Shown here: positions 12,001 to 24,458 of the stretch, one piece after another
Layout: each line of letters opens with the position of its first letter
Position numbering within the stretch: position 1 is the stretch's first letter
From: Lichina pygmaea
Lineage: Eukaryota; Ascomycota; Lichinomycetes; Lichinales; Lichinaceae
Reading direction: 5' to 3'
DNA: 64,000 bases
Assembly (NCBI GenBank): GCA_963422465.1
Contig: OY730172.1
Location: 1,922,001-1,986,000 of the forward strand
Position numbers and translations under genes: made by a program
Notes under the pieces: model-generated
Databases searched by the model: none
Seen by the model: only the letters and a program-made list of their open reading frames with translations
Told to the model about the DNA's origin: nothing

Positions 12001-14064
12001 CGTCGTGCACTGGCCAGACCAGACGACTAGACCACCGGGGCGGCCACTTGAGCATATCGAGTAGGCGCCGGACCATCATCATGATCTCGTACTGGCGTAC
12101 AGTACGGGTAGATTGTCCGCTCATATCTGCCGTCGTACTCGTACGGCCGTCGACGGCGGCCACGCTTGTTGGCCGTCAGAGCCAAGCAGAGCAACACCGC
12201 AGGAGGCAGATGGCAACCATCTCGCCTTCGATCTTTAATCTTGATTGCCCGTCCCACGCGCCGTCTGATCATCTTCAGGAAGGAGGGGCCCCCCCCTTTC
12301 TGGTCAGATTCACGCTCATCTCATCCTCCGACAGAGCCGCCTCGGCCACGGACGGCTGCTGGCCGTAAACGGCCCTGGACGTGAGCTTACAGTCCTCCAG
12401 TGAGAGGCGTTGGTAGCGAGCCTCGGTCGACCGTTCAACTCTCCTGTCGAGATCAGGGTTTGGTGGCTGAAGCGAGTCGTTGGGCCTCCCCCCCCCCCCC
12501 CCCCCCCCCCCCCCGCGCCCCTCTCCCCCCCCTCTCCTTCCCTCGTTCTTGACCGTCACGACCATCCGGCCCTCCAGCCTTCCCCCAATCAATGTAGTTA
12601 CCCCTGCAACGGCTACTGCAAGGTGCATGCTAGGTGGCCATTAGCGTCGAGTTAGCACTGGCTCTAGGCTACATCAGTACTACAGCAGGAGACCGTTGTG
12701 GCCTGCTGCAGCATCTTTGGTCAGGCATGTGATGGTGGTTGCAAGCTTTACGAGACACGGTAGTTGGGTGTTGTGGGTGTCGGCGTTGCCTAGCGTCTAA
12801 TCAAGTCGTTGGGTCTCCGGCGCCACAAGTGCCCGTCGCTGGGCTTGGTGAGCCGGCGCAGACAGGCCTTTTAATCACTGTAGTTGGACCGTTTGGCGTT
12901 GCTCGAGTGGCGGTTGGTGCCTAGCGTGCCTGCGAGGGCAGCCTCGCATTCTCATAAGTCGTGGAAAGCAGTCACGGTTCTGTAGCGGGCGACAGCGCAC
13001 CATCACGACATTTGCCGTTGCTTTTTTTATCTCTGTCAAAAAAGAAATCTGGCGTGCCAGTAGGGGAAAAAAAATAATTTTACCCGAAAAAGGATAAAAA
13101 GCTTGGAGGACCCTGCGATGGTGTTGCTTTTAACATTGGCAGGGATGAGTCCTTGGGGATAGGGTGCGACGACGAGCTACGAACGTACGTACAGTATGTT
13201 ACAAGGCATCGATCCAGGAGAACCTCCTCTTCTTATAACTTCGTCCGTCCTGCTTCTCCCACACCCCACCGACCTTCGCTTCCCGTCGGCCTGCTTCTCG
13301 TCTTCTCCTACTCGTCCGCAGTCGCCGCCGAGGACGAACAACGTCCACCTGCCCTAATGATCCCGGTTCCGTCGGTCTTTGAGTCCCTCGTTGAACGTGT
13401 CGAGCTCGAGTCCTCGCTCTCTTCAGCTCTACCATCTCCGGAGCCCATTCGTTGCCCTTGGTGTCACTACTGCTTTCCGTGAGGCGTCGTGGTCTGCGCT
13501 CGGTCTTTGCCAGATCACCACCGAACACTGAAGGGGACGAACCTCCTTTCGGTCTTGTCAGGTCCCCACATCTGCTTTGTGTCATACGCGCGGCGTCTTG
13601 GACGTGCCACAAGCTCGACCTGGTGCGGGCCCCGACACGAACCAATCACGTTCCGCCGGCATCACCGGATCGAGCTCGATTCTTGAATCTTCAATTCTGA
13701 ATCCTGAACGTTGGACGCTGGAACTGCCCAGGCCAGAGGAAAGGTCGTCTCGTCGCGGTGTCAACCGCCGCGTGCCGGTTCTGGAGAGCACCACGCTCTG
13801 CGAGAGGAAGATACGCCGTTGGATCGGCCGGCGAAGCTCTGGTCGAGCTGGCTCGGTGCACCCGTCGAGCAGTCGGCTCGCAGGCGTTGGAAAGGAATGC
13901 TGACGTGCTCGTCACCTCGGCATCGGACACGGCAGGACGGTGCCTGGATCGTCGTGAGCTCGACGACACGGTGTGTCGTCGTCGACGGCCCTTTGGTGGC
14001 CACGTGAGAATCTTGGCGCGCCGAGGACCACCTGTCGAGCTCGTCGCCCGCCGTGAGAGTGGCC
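9025..14064. other. Five-kilobase stretch without a supportable gene
   Basis: Many overlapping ORFs exist because the DNA is G+C-rich, but none shows a family motif. There are isolated splice-like signals, for example on the minus strand a GTAAACG donor near 10108 with a GCTAATC branch and TTCCAG acceptor near 10020, so a divergent multi-exon gene or non-coding transcript is possible. GTAC-rich palindromic patches occur at 10330-10505, 11957-11985 and 13185-13200. The last 900 bp must contain the promoter and leader of the WOPR gene. Confidence 0.4.
12488..12514. repeat. Homopolymer tract C27
   Basis: Twenty-seven consecutive C residues are followed by a GCG break and further C-rich sequence to about 12540. 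It is one of several long C or G runs in the window. Confidence 0.95.
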
Positions 14065-15555
14065 ATGGAGACGTACTACGGCCACGTCCGGACCCCGGCC
14101 GATGCCATCATCCTGTTCGAGGCCTGTCGACTCGGCCTGCTGCCTCGCGTGCAGCGGCGGCTGTCGGAGAAGGAACGACAGTCGATCCGCTCCGGCTCCG
14201 TCTTCGTCTGGGATGAGCGAGAGGCCGGCATGCGGAGATGGACCGACGGCAAGTCCTGGAGCGCCAGCCGAGTGTCCGGGAGCTTCCTGACGTACAGGGA
14301 GATGGAGGGCAAGCGCGGCGGCGGTGGTCCCGCCTTCGCCGCTCCCGCCGCCGCCGTCAGGCACCGCGCCGCCAAGACGCCGGACAGCCCGCGAGGGAGC
14401 GACTCGGACGTCGACATGCTCGACGACGCCCAGGACGGGTACCGGTACAAGGCCGACGGTCTGATGAAGCAGTCCTTCAGCATCACGACCTCGACCTCGC
14501 AGCACCTGCACCTGATCAGCTACTACTCGCGCTCCCACCCGGCCGCGGCCTCGCTCGGCCAGCCCTCGAACGACCCGGCCCTGCGGCACGTCCGGCCTCA
14601 GAAGGGCATGTACCCCGAGTCGACCGTCTCCGACCCGACCCATGTCGCCGTGGCCGCGCGAGCGCCCATCGCGAGCGCGCCCTTCCCGACCGCCTCGGTC
14701 CTCGGTCCGCATCGGCTGTCCCCGTCCGGCGCCGCCCACGCCCGGGCCTACGTCGCCCCGCCGTCGTCGTCGTACACCTGGCCTCCGAGCCCCGTCGCCA
14801 CCCCGCCGCACCATCCGTACCAGCATGGCCCTCCGCTGCCGGGCCCGTACGGACCCGCCGTCGCGCGTGGCCCCGCCGCCTCGCCGCTGCAGTACAACCA
14901 ATCCTTCACCTCGGCGCCGGTCGCGTCGTCGACGACGACGACGACGACGACGATGTCTTCGTCCTTGGCCTCGGCCGATGTCTCAAACATCTTCCCCGCC
15001 CATCACCTCCCCCCCCTCCGCCGCGGCTCGAACTCGTCCGAGTCGGGCGGCCATCGGCCGCAGTACACGCCGCCGACGTCGTCGCCGCAGGTGGCCTCCG
15101 TCGCCCTCGACTACGGATCGGCGACGCCGCTGTCGAAGATCGACCCCCGCCTCACCGGCCTCGCCGGCCCACCGCCGATGCTGGCGCCAACGTCGGCGTC
15201 TCGGACGCCGCCGCTGGCCCCGGACCGTCTCGACACCGCCGCGGCCGCGATGCACTACGGCCGCGAGAGCGGCGGCACGCCGTCGCCCGCCAGCGCGCAC
15301 GGCAGCCTTCACGTCAACGGCGGCTCGGCCATCCCGAGCATCGGCAACCTCATGAACGGGGCCGGCACGCTCGAGAGGGTCGACGCCGGCAGCGACCGGA
15401 GCACGAGCCGGACCGGCAGCCGGAGCCCCGGCGCGGCCAGCAACGGAACCAACGGCGCGGGTGGATATCCAACGGAGATTCCCACGGACAAGGTCTCCAA
15501 CTTTGGTGAAGATGCCCGGGCCCTGATGGTTCTAAACCGCGCCTTTTCGGCGTGA
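14065..15555 (+). CDS. Gti1/Pac2 (WOPR) family transcriptional regulator
   Basis: A single-exon ORF of 496 aa. The ATG at 14065 gives METYYGHVRTPADAIILFEACR, the standard N-terminus of the Pac2 clade; the frame upstream opens only with GTG. WOPRa covers residues ~1-90 and includes LLPRVQRRLSEKERQSIRSG, SVFVWDEREAGMRRWTDGKSW and SASRVSGSFLTYREME. WOPRb, at ~130-160, contains YKADGLMKQSFSI and QHLHLISYYS. The rest is Pro/Ser/Ala-rich and probably disordered. WOPR proteins bind DNA through both halves of the bipartite domain and control development, morphological switching and virulence-related programmes in fungi. This sequence matches the Pac2-like clade rather than the Wor1/Ryp1/Sge1 clade (METxxGxVRTPADA start). 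It converges with the C2H2 gene 3 kb downstream. Confidence 0.93.
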   Translation: METYYGHVRTPADAIILFEACRLGLLPRVQRRLSEKERQSIRSGSVFVWDEREAGMRRWTDGKSWSASRVSGSFLTYREMEGKRGGGGPAFAAPAAAVRHRAAKTPDSPRGSDSDVDMLDDAQDGYRYKADGLMKQSFSITTSTSQHLHLISYYSRSHPAAASLGQPSNDPALRHVRPQKGMYPESTVSDPTHVAVAARAPIASAPFPTASVLGPHRLSPSGAAHARAYVAPPSSSYTWPPSPVATPPHHPYQHGPPLPGPYGPAVARGPAASPLQYNQSFTSAPVASSTTTTTTTMSSSLASADVSNIFPAHHLPPLRRGSNSSESGGHRPQYTPPTSSPQVASVALDYGSATPLSKIDPRLTGLAGPPPMLAPTSASRTPPLAPDRLDTAAAAMHYGRESGGTPSPASAHGSLHVNGGSAIPSIGNLMNGAGTLERVDAGSDRSTSRTGSRSPGAASNGTNGAGGYPTEIPTDKVSNFGEDARALMVLNRAFSA

Positions 15556-16730
15556 CCTCCGACGTGCCTTTGGAGTCTCTCTGCAGTCTCTACCTCCTCA
15601 TGGTCCTGGGGGGGATGCTTTTCTGTTTTCGTCTCCTGTTGGCGAGCGAGGCTTGTTTCGACGCCTCGTCCGAGTGATGGAAGCGGTCGCGTCAGGTGTC
15701 TTTGGGGAAACATCTGCGGTCAAGGTTGGCGAACGGGGGAGAGAATCCGGAGTGATTGGCTTCTTTGCGGCTGCTGGGACTTTACACGACAGCATCCAAC
15801 GGAGCGACGTGGTCGACCAAGGGGTATCTGCAAGCGATTACGGAGCGGACAGAAAATATGGGCCAAGCCAGGGGCGTACGATGTGTTGATTTCAACAATG
15901 GAGATGCATTCCAACCGACGAACGGCAGATTTGCGGACGTCAGAAGATGTGAAGACGAGCGGAATCATCAGCAACGAATTTTTTTTCTCTGGGCTTTGTT
16001 GTTCTGTTTGACCTAGGTTTCATGGCGGTGCGGTCAAGCGGATTCTGGAATCGGGGAGCTGGGGCCGGGGTTGGGTCGGTACACGCTTGAGCCCGTTTGA
16101 CGACGACGAGACGACTGATGATGTTGCTGCTGTTGCTTTCGTTGTTGGCGATGATGCTGTTGTTATTCTTGCAGTCGCTTCCGTGGATGTTGCAGCTGTT
16201 GAACCTCTCATGGTCTTGGTGGAAGAGGCACATCTTGCGAGCGTTGTTCTTGCGGGGGTCATACCAAACGGGATGGCGGATACAAAAAAAAGTGTGGGGG
16301 GGGGGGGGGGTGGTGGGGGCGCAGGGTGCGGGTTTCAATCACAAGATGAGGACGACGATATGTCGCTAGCTAGGCAGCGGGCTAATCGCTCCTCTCTAGA
16401 CCTGAACATTCAGCTTCTCACTGCTGTACAACGGACGTTCTTTGCGAAAAAGCAGTATCGGTTCTTAGATGTCTGACGCATCGTCAGCTCAGAAGTCCAG
16501 CAATGCTGGGTTCACTTGTCCTCGATTACAAGCTCTAATGACCGATCTTCAAACCTTGCGGCCAATCTTCAGACTCCCGAAGCGTGTTAGTCAAGGTGGA
16601 GATGGACGATAAGAAGGACGAGGACAGTAAAGTGGCTGTCCCCAGCGGACATCTCCCTGCACTTTCTGCGGCCCCTTTTCTTTCCGCCAAGCTTCACCTG
16701 ATAACAGCTTCCCTCTTCGACCTCCGATTA

Positions 16731-16878
16731 CCCGTGCCGAGGAGGTACCTACGTACGTAACGTACCACCCACTCCCCATACGGAAGTACGGTCGGGACAC
16801 CCTTTCTCCGTAAGGGTGTCCCGACCAAGCTAGCGAGGGAAGGGGAGGGTACGTACGGCGGTACCTCCTCGGCACCGG
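16731..16878. mobile_element. 148-bp MITE with CCCGTGCC ends and TA duplication
   Basis: The element is bounded by TA at 16729-16730 and 16879-16880. The left end CCCGTGCCGAGGAGGTACC and the right end GGTACCTCCTCGGCACCGG are near-perfect inverted repeats. The centre contains a perfect stem GTCGGGACACCCTT / AAGGGTGTCCCGAC. The same terminal octamer, the same hairpin and the following AGCTAGCGAGGG block make up the long terminal inverted repeats of the 2.5-kb transposon at 45968-48454. This MITE therefore looks like two fused ends of that family with no coding sequence between them. Confidence 0.85.
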
Positions 16879-18430
16879 TAGCCTGTCGGGCGAGGAGCGA
16901 GGCGCTCAAGATCTACATTGTCGTTCACCGGGCCACATCTCACACCGCAAGAGGCGATCAGGTGGCGGGCGTTCCCAACTCGACTACCGTACACCGATTC
17001 ATACCCAGGGATTCATCTGTTCCACTGGATTCTCACTGTAGAGCAGTGCTCGTCCCTAATTACGTCGATGTCCAGTTCTTCCGACAGATGCAGTCCGCTA
17101 CCGCTGGTGGCATCTGTGACTGGTGCATGTTTGGTGCATGGTCCTTTGGCTCAGTTGTAGTAAGGTTGATGATCAAGAACACAGCTGTCGCTGTTGAATA
17201 TGGAAGTATGACCTTGACAATCACTTTCTGGACATTTTTGTGGCCCAGGTAAGGTAGACCCTGTTTGGTGATTGTTGTATACTGCGTGAGAGAGATTTGT
17301 TCAAGAGAAAGTTTTTTTGGTTGTGTGATTGGTTGTGGTTGATAGTTGACAGTGATGATGGTGACGATGATGATAACAAGTGACTCTGTCTTGGTCAAGA
17401 TGTCTGACCCGGCTGAGATAAGATAGATTGTCACAGAAGCAACTAAGAACTGAACTAAACCACACCAAACAAGATCCTGAAAAGAGTGTCCTAGCAGAAG
17501 AGCCTTCCAGTAGAAAAGCCACCCACTACACCTCTTCCTCCCAAAAACGAAAAAAAGAGAGGCTAGTGGTTGATAGCAAAAATGTATGCTGGCACATGAC
17601 ATGACAAGCAGACAGCAAGACTGTCACAAGCAAAGAAGCTGCAGCAAGTCTACTACAGATAGCTAGCTGAAGCAAGAATACTGAGCAAGCTGAAGCATGT
17701 ACTGAGCTAGCTGAAGCAAGAACACCAAGCTAGCTGAAGCCGGAGAGAAAAAAGAAAGCACAAGAAGAGAAATCAAAGAAGGCAAGGTACTTGGATGAAA
17801 GCTAGACACCACTTAGAACATGGTGGAGAGAAGAGAGATGATGTCGGAACAGTCAAGACAAGTCAAGCTGAAAGGAAGATGACGAAAAACTCCATGAAAG
17901 AGCCAGATGGGATCACCACAGTCACAGACACAGGCACTGGAACAGGCACAGGAATAGGCATGCCAGACACAGCCATCATCATCATTGTCATCATCATCAT
18001 CATGATCATGGGTTGAGATTGAAAGAGCTCAGCAAAAGTAGAAAGAAGGAAGTATGGACATTGGAATGGGTTGATGTTGACATGAACTCCAGACAACATA
18101 AGGCAACTGATGATGGGTATGGGTATGAGTGGATATGCTTTCATTCGGTGCAAAAAGACATGGGATGTGGTATCACGTCATATCGTATGGGATTGCATCG
18201 TATCGTATCGTATCGTAGCATCTTCTCACAGAGAAGGCGGAGTAAGAGAAACAAAAGGAGAAGAGAAAAAGGAGGAAGGAAAAGAAGGAGAGGAAGAACA
18301 AATGATTGGAGAGAAGCAGTGGGGCCATCGCAAGCAAGCAGCCGGGAAGAAGGAGAAAGAGCAGGCATGAGTCGATGACGATCTATCTTCCTATGTCAGA
18401 TTGACCCTCCACCCTCCTTCGCTAAATTAT

Positions 18431-18451
18431 CCCCCCCCCCCCCCCCCCCCC
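18431..18451. repeat. Homopolymer tract C21
   Basis: Twenty-one consecutive C residues lie just downstream (on the gene's strand) of the C2H2 gene stop codon. Confidence 0.95.
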
Positions 18452-18647
18452 TCCCAACCGTCCGATGTTGTTGGGAAAGGGAAAAATAAGCCGGTAGGTT
18501 AATCGGGAAAAAGGATGGTGCAAGCTGACTGGGACGAGAACGAGGTGAGCTGATGCGAGTTGTAGGGCATAGTTGCTCGGTCGAGTAGAGGGGGAAGGAG
18601 GGGTGACGCCTCTGAGAGAGAGGGAGAGAGGGAGAGAAGAGAGAAGA

Positions 18648-19879
18648 CTACTTCTCGCTGGTAGCCACGGCGACGAGGGCTTCGAGACGAAGCATGTTGT
18701 TATCGCGATGAGGGGGATGCGACGGCGGTGGCGGTGGTGGTGGCGGGGGTGGCGCGTGGGATTGGTGGGATTGATAGGGTTGGTAGGATTGATAGGATTG
18801 ATATGGCCGATACGACTGATTTGGCTGGCTCGACTGGTTGGACTGGCTCGGCTGGCCCGGTTGGTTGGACGCACCGACGCCACCACCTACGCCGGCGCCG
18901 GCGCCGACGGCCGGAGACGTGACGGGGTTCGCAAAGGAGTAGTCACCGGCTGCCATGACGTTTCCTGAGATCTGTACGTTTCGTAGCTGGGGGGTCAGAC
19001 TCGTAAACCAGGGCAGTCGACCACGGCGAGATCAATCCCGGCGAGATAAATCCAGACGAGGCGGGGTAAGACAAGGCAGGAAAGAAGAAGATAAGACAAG
19101 ACAGGACAGGACAAGACAGCACAACACAGATAGGACAGCACAGACAGGACAGGAGAAGACAGGACAAGAAAAGACCAGTCTCAAACGTACCTTCTGAGAC
19201 TCCAAAGACGGCACGCTGATATCAGGATCGAACCAGCCGTTGCTGTTCCGGATCGAAGGGTTGGCCTCGACGACCGAGGACGTCGACGGCGTCGCGATGC
19301 CCTCGGAGCCGCTTGACTCGGGCGAGGGCCGGTGCGGGGCGAGCGGGCCGTTGTACCATCCGTGGCGCTTGTTCTTGCGCGGCGTCTCCGGCGGCTGCTG
19401 CTGCTGCTTGCTCGCTGCTGTTGCTGCTGCCGGGTCGATAGAGCGCGGCTGCGGCTGATGCGGTTGCTGCGGCTGGGGCTGGAGCTGTGGATGCGAGTGC
19501 GAGTGCGAGTGCGAGTGCGAATGCGAATGCGAATGGGACTGCGGCTGGGACTGCGATTCAACGCTCGGTCGGACCATGGACGACAGGTCCGTTGGCCGTG
19601 CGACCGGCCCGTCGGTCGACCCGTGGATCCCGAGACGGTTGAGGTTTCGATGCAACACCATGTCCCAGTCGGCCATGCAGCCGCGCTTGTCTGGTCCCGT
19701 GGCCGAGCGTTCGAGCGGACCGGGCACGCCTTGAGGTCGGCTGGGCGAGTCGATCTGCATCGGACTCGGCCCACGTCGCGGTGGTGTCGCCGGTTGTGGC
19801 GCCAGCTGGTCAAAGCTCTCGATGCCAGGCAGACGGGTGGGCGCGCCCGGCTGATGTGAAGCAGGGTGTGGAGGTGGGG

Positions 19880-19928
<49 letters not shown>

Positions 19929-21431
19929 ATGCGACGGCATCGACACCAGCTCGCGCGGGGCATAGGCGACCGAGCTGTTTGCGAGTGGGCTCGTAAAGGT
20001 GGAGCGCGACTCGGGATGCCAGGTACGACGCTTGAGGCCGACGTCCGGCGCCATGTGATGATGATAGAGATGGTGGTGGTGGAGGTGGCCGCCGGCGACG
20101 GAATCGAGGGAGAAGATCGAGCTGGTCGGGCTACCAAAGACGCTGCTCTGCGGGGAGAAGGTCGACGACGACGGCGTCGTCGAGGACGGTAGTGGTGGCG
20201 CCTGCTGCTGCTGTCGCTGCTGCTGCTGCGGGGCCGGGCCGTACGGTGGGCCATGAGGCGCGACGACCGGCAACAACGGCGACGACGACGACGGCGGCAT
20301 CGGCCTCGTGCCTGACGGGACCGAGAGTCGTCGCGCCGGCGTGCGGCCGGCCCAGAAGCCCGCCGACGGACTCATGGGCCCCACGGGCGAGCGCAGCGAC
20401 GCCGAGAAGCGCGGGCTGCCGGGCCCGGCCGAGAACGTGGCCGAGGTCGGCGTGCTCAAGCCGGGCGGCGACGAGGGCATGTAGGCGAGGTACGAGTCGC
20501 GCGAGCCCGGGCTCTCGGGCGGCGACCGGAACGTATCGAGGGTGAGGCCGGCCCGGCGCAAGGGCGACGAGAGATCCGCGGCCACGGCCAGCGGGGGCGG
20601 ACGCGGTCGACCCTCGTCGCGGTAGGTGATGCTGGAAGCGGTCGAGGTGATGCTCGAGGCCGACAGGTTGCGCGAGTGACCCCGCGCCGGGCCGCCGACG
20701 TGGCCGCCACCGATGGTCGAGGCGCGCGACCGGGCCGTCGACGTTGGTCGCATGCGTTCGGTCCGGACCTGACGCTGGAAGCGCGTGCCCGTGGCCGCGA
20801 GCGAGTCGGTCGGGATGTCCTCGTTCACGTGCACGGTCTGGGCGTGCTGGCGCAGGTTGTCGAGGCGCGAGAAGCGCCGGGCGCAGTGGCACTGGAACGG
20901 GCGCTCGCCCGTGTGCTTGCGGATGTGTCGGGCCAGGTGCTCGCTGCGGGTGAAGCTGAGGTTGCAGGGAGGGAAATCCTTGCAGAAGAAGCGCTGGCCC
21001 TTCTTCTTCGTCTTCTTCTTCTTGGCCGCCTTCGACGCCGGACCGGTGCCGCCGCCGTCCTCGGTCTCGGACGCGGCGGCGGCAGCGGCGGCAACGGCGT
21101 CGTCGTCATCTTCGTCGTCGTCGGATTCGTCCATGGTGACATCCTGGCCGTCGTCGATCCACGACGACCGCTGCGAGTCCGTCGCACCGGCGAGGACGCC
21201 GTCCGAGGCATCGGTCGCGACGCGGGCGACGAAGCTGTCGCGCGTCGGCGTGCGCAGGGACGTTTCATCCTTGCGGCTCCCACCGCCGGCCTCGCCGGCG
21301 CCGGCGCCGGCGCCGGCGACCGCCGACGAGGTCATGGGTCTGGGGGTTGTCGGCGTCGTATCCTCGTAAGGTCGATCGCGCATGGTCTCCTCGAGCGACC
21401 GGCTCGAGTTGACGGCCGTGAAGGTCGACAT
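18648..21431 (-). CDS. C2H2 zinc-finger transcription factor, two tandem fingers
   Basis: Two exons, 21431..19191 and 18971..18648, with a 219-bp GTACGT...ACAG intron, encode about 854 aa. Residues ~136-144 form a Lys-rich patch after an acidic stretch. Finger 1 is C150-x5-C156-x12-H169-x3-H173 ([14 protein letters not shown]) and finger 2 is C181-x-C183-x12-H196-x4-H201 ([15 protein letters not shown]), joined by the TGERPFQ linker. The rest is low-complexity: Ser/Pro-rich, a poly-Q tract (CTG array on the plus strand at 19881-19926), a Ser-His alternation and Gln/Pro repeats. The second exon is Ser/Gln/Tyr-rich, then poly-Pro, and ends [14 protein letters not shown]. The paired fingers resemble ADR1/Msn2-type stress and metabolic regulators; I do not assign an orthologue. 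The intron is itself simple sequence (GACAG/GACAA units on the plus strand). Confidence 0.9.
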
Positions 21432-21586
21432 CTGCCGATCGACTCAGGAAGAAGGCTCGAGGCCAGAGGAGGCGAAATGGCGGTCGAGCGACGACGGGTA
21501 ACAGCCTCTTGCGGAGAGTCGACACGGAAGTGATGCTCCCAGCGGAGTCCACCCCTCTTCTCTCGTCCTTCTTTTCCTTCCCCTCT

Positions 21587-21718
<132 letters not shown>

Positions 21719-24413
21719 TCCCTCGCGCTTCTGTCCTTGACGCTGTCGTCGAGACGGGTCGGGAGACGACTTGCGCCTCGGTTTGCGGTCGGATCTGTTT
21801 CGCAGTCGGGCGGGACCGGCCGCGAAACGGCTGGACTCGACCTCAGCGCGGGAAGAGGCAGGGGCACAGTCGCTGTGGGATGCCGCAGTGGCGGATGCCT
21901 GCTCGGTTGAGATCCTAAAGTGTTCGTACCTACGGTACGTGCGAACGTCCGGACGGTCGAGCACTTCAGCTACCTGCAGTGGCGTCGGCGGGGCGGAGGG
22001 CAAGAATGTGCCCCTTCCTGCTCATCGATCTCGACTCGACCGCGGTTCTCTATGCCACAAACCAAAGATGTCAGAATCGTCGTCTCATGGCTACGTGCGC
22101 GGCGGTGCGTATGTACTGCGTCGCCGCGCGCGCGCGCGGTGGCGCGCGAGACGAAAAAGGGCCGGCTGAGAGGCATGTGGGCTGCTTACATGGGCAGGCC
22201 GGGCCAACCGACGGCCTCCCCGGTATTCCAGGGACGGGGCCCGAACGGGCGCACGAATGGTCGTGGGCCGATCAATGGCGGGGCAAATCGACGGATGGAA
22301 TATGACGGGGTCGCCGTCGAGGCGCAGATGAGAGATGAGGTAAGTATGTACAGGGTACCGGAAAGTCAAGATGCGGAGAGCCGCGTGATGTAGGTTGACG
22401 TGACCGTCGGAGCCTGGTCTCGACCTATCAAGACGATCGAGGGTGGAGAGATGATGGCGATGTTGGAAATGATGGATGATGTTGCGAACGTGGCGTAAAG
22501 GAAATTCACGAGGGAGATGTTACAGATCCCCCTGGAAAACTCAAGAGGGGCAAAACACTTATACCCCGGAGGCAAGGGGGGGAGGCGGGGGAGCGAGCCG
22601 AGGGTATCGGGAAAAAACAAGACCGACGAGAAACGGACGAGGAAGACATCAGCGTGTTTGTAATGAGCTTCTCCGCGTACGGAGGATGAAAGGCCAGAAG
22701 ACCAACCAGGACCACAACCGTTCAATCACCACGCAGAGAAGCGTGGAAAGACATCATCAGATGCCACTCTGTCCGAATCATCGCGACTTCGGTTCTCTTC
22801 CGCCTCGGTCATCCCTTCCGGCTGACGAGGCTGGGACGGACGACAATGTTCAGCCGCAGCGTTTCTTCTTTGATCCTGCTTGCCCCCCCCCCCCCCCCCC
22901 CCCTTTCCCCCCCCCTCCAAATGCCGTACCGCAAAGCACGGCAACGCCATCCAGGGCGATTACGCTTTCGTACCTTGGTTGCCTAGCCCAGGTCGGTCGT
23001 AGCGGTCAGCTTAGGCCCATGTCCCGGCCATCGTCGTCAGCGTGACCGATGCCAGATACTCCGTAAGTTTGTATCCTGTACGGCGTTCGACTGGCGCGCA
23101 GCGCGAGACGGTACCTGGCAGTACCGCGGCAGACCCCTGGTCAAGCAGTCGCGAGCGACAGACTGCGTACCTGAGATGGGCCGTCGTCCCCCAAGACGCT
23201 GCGGAAAGCCGTGCCCGGGCATGCCATGCCATGCCATGCCATGCCATGCCATGCCATGCGAGTCACGTCCCTTTGCCTTATTGGGTGTAACGACGGACTG
23301 CAGAAGCAGCAGGCTGCAGCTTAACTCCAAGCTAGGCAATGCACTAGGTGCGGCAATCGCAAGGCATCGACTGGACCTGGGTGCCCTGACCGCTCAAGGC
23401 TCATGGTGGGGATGACCCCTCGTCGCGGATGGAGTAGAAGACGTCAAAGTCGTGGATTGCTATTTCGACGCCATGCGAGGACCGAAGATCCACGCCGGCG
23501 GAAGTATGTTTGACGTTAGCAGATCGACTTGACGGTTGATTTGCACAGAGTCCTGACCTGGGCTGCCGCACTTCCGTGGCTTGAATGTAAGCCGGAGTGG
23601 GTCTTGTTCCAGGCTGCGTTGTGGGCAACACCATCACTTCGCCACCTAGAGTCCTTCCGCATGCGATACTGTGTGAGATGTCAGCCGAATCCATCTGTCT
23701 TCGACATCTGTCGGTGATCTGTACCTGGCCGTACCCAGTCGTACGAGTCTAGTCGTCCTCTTGCGCGTACTGGATGTACCCCTCGAGTACCCTGTATCGT
23801 GCGGGGCAGAGACGCCACTGTCTTTGAATGGCCTTCGGTGACTTACGTAATACTTGTCCAACGCCAGAAGATATCAAAAAGACGGCTGAAGACGAGGGAA
23901 CGGTGAAACACGAGTCGGCCGGCTTGGACCTGGCCCGCTCCACTGCGTTTCAGCAGGCCGACTTCTCGGGGTATGCTGAGTCAGCAGCTAGGTGATCACG
24001 TGGTAAGTGGCAGGGTCAGAAGATGAAGTTACGTTCGAGTACGTATTACTTCCGTACATATGTACTGTACGTTCGTACGCCATGCGGAGATGTTCATTGC
24101 GAAGAGAAACCAAGACAGCCGTTTGCAGAAAGTCAGGTTGGAGCATTGAAACGGTTCATCCATTTCTCCGCTTCTGTACGTGGATGGTCAACAGCCGCTG
24201 ATCCCACGCGATATACTCGCCGTACTTCCGTACGGTTCCGACCTTCATGTAAAGGCGACGGCTCCAGCTTTGGGTGATGATTACGCGTCATGATTTAACT
24301 CATCGTTACAGAAGTACGTTACGTAGCTCTACCTCTAGTCACCTCCCTAAAGATCCAGCAGATCCAAATTACTCACAGTACGTACTGTACAGTATGTACG
24401 GCGCATAATGGCA
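21719..24413. other. Spacer with simple repeats, no gene recognised
   Basis: Contains a C21 run at 22883-22903, an (ATGCC)n array at about 23221-23259, a short (CG)n run near 22128-22138, and scattered GTAC palindromes (23700-23860, 24040-24080, 24300-24400). No ORF shows a domain. Confidence 0.5.
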
Positions 24414-24415
24414 TA

Positions 24416-24458
24416 CCCGTGCCATGGGGGGGTATTACGCCCCCCCCCATGGCACGGG
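24416..24458. mobile_element. 43-bp palindromic micro-element, CCCGTGCC ends, TA-flanked
   Basis: The 43 bp between TA (24414-24415) and TA (24459-24460) form an almost complete inverted repeat: CCCGTGCCATGG plus a G run, a TATTACG-type centre, a C run, then CCATGGCACGGG. The terminal octamer and the TA flanks are shared with the 50-bp element at 51566, the MITE at 16731 and the 2.5-kb transposon at 45968. Confidence 0.75.

Larger units (their letters stand above)
15556..18647. other. 3' intergenic region between two convergent regulator genes
   Basis: Holds the 3' ends of the WOPR (plus) and C2H2 (minus) genes, the 148-bp MITE, a G15 run at 16296-16310, degenerate AGCTAGCTGAAGCAAGAA-type repeats at about 17655-17740, a (CGTAT)n run near 18195-18220 and a C21 run at 18431-18451. 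A 180-codon minus-strand ORF at 17060-17602 has hydrophobic stretches but no recognisable family and lies in simple, AT-richer sequence, so I do not call it. Confidence 0.5.

Noticed and set aside
13912-14901. Minus-strand 329-codon ORF
   Set aside because: Arg/Gly-rich shadow of the WOPR coding sequence, with no domain.
17060-17602. Minus-strand 180-codon ORF with hydrophobic stretches
   Set aside because: Lies in AT-richer, repeat-containing spacer with no family signature; probably chance.
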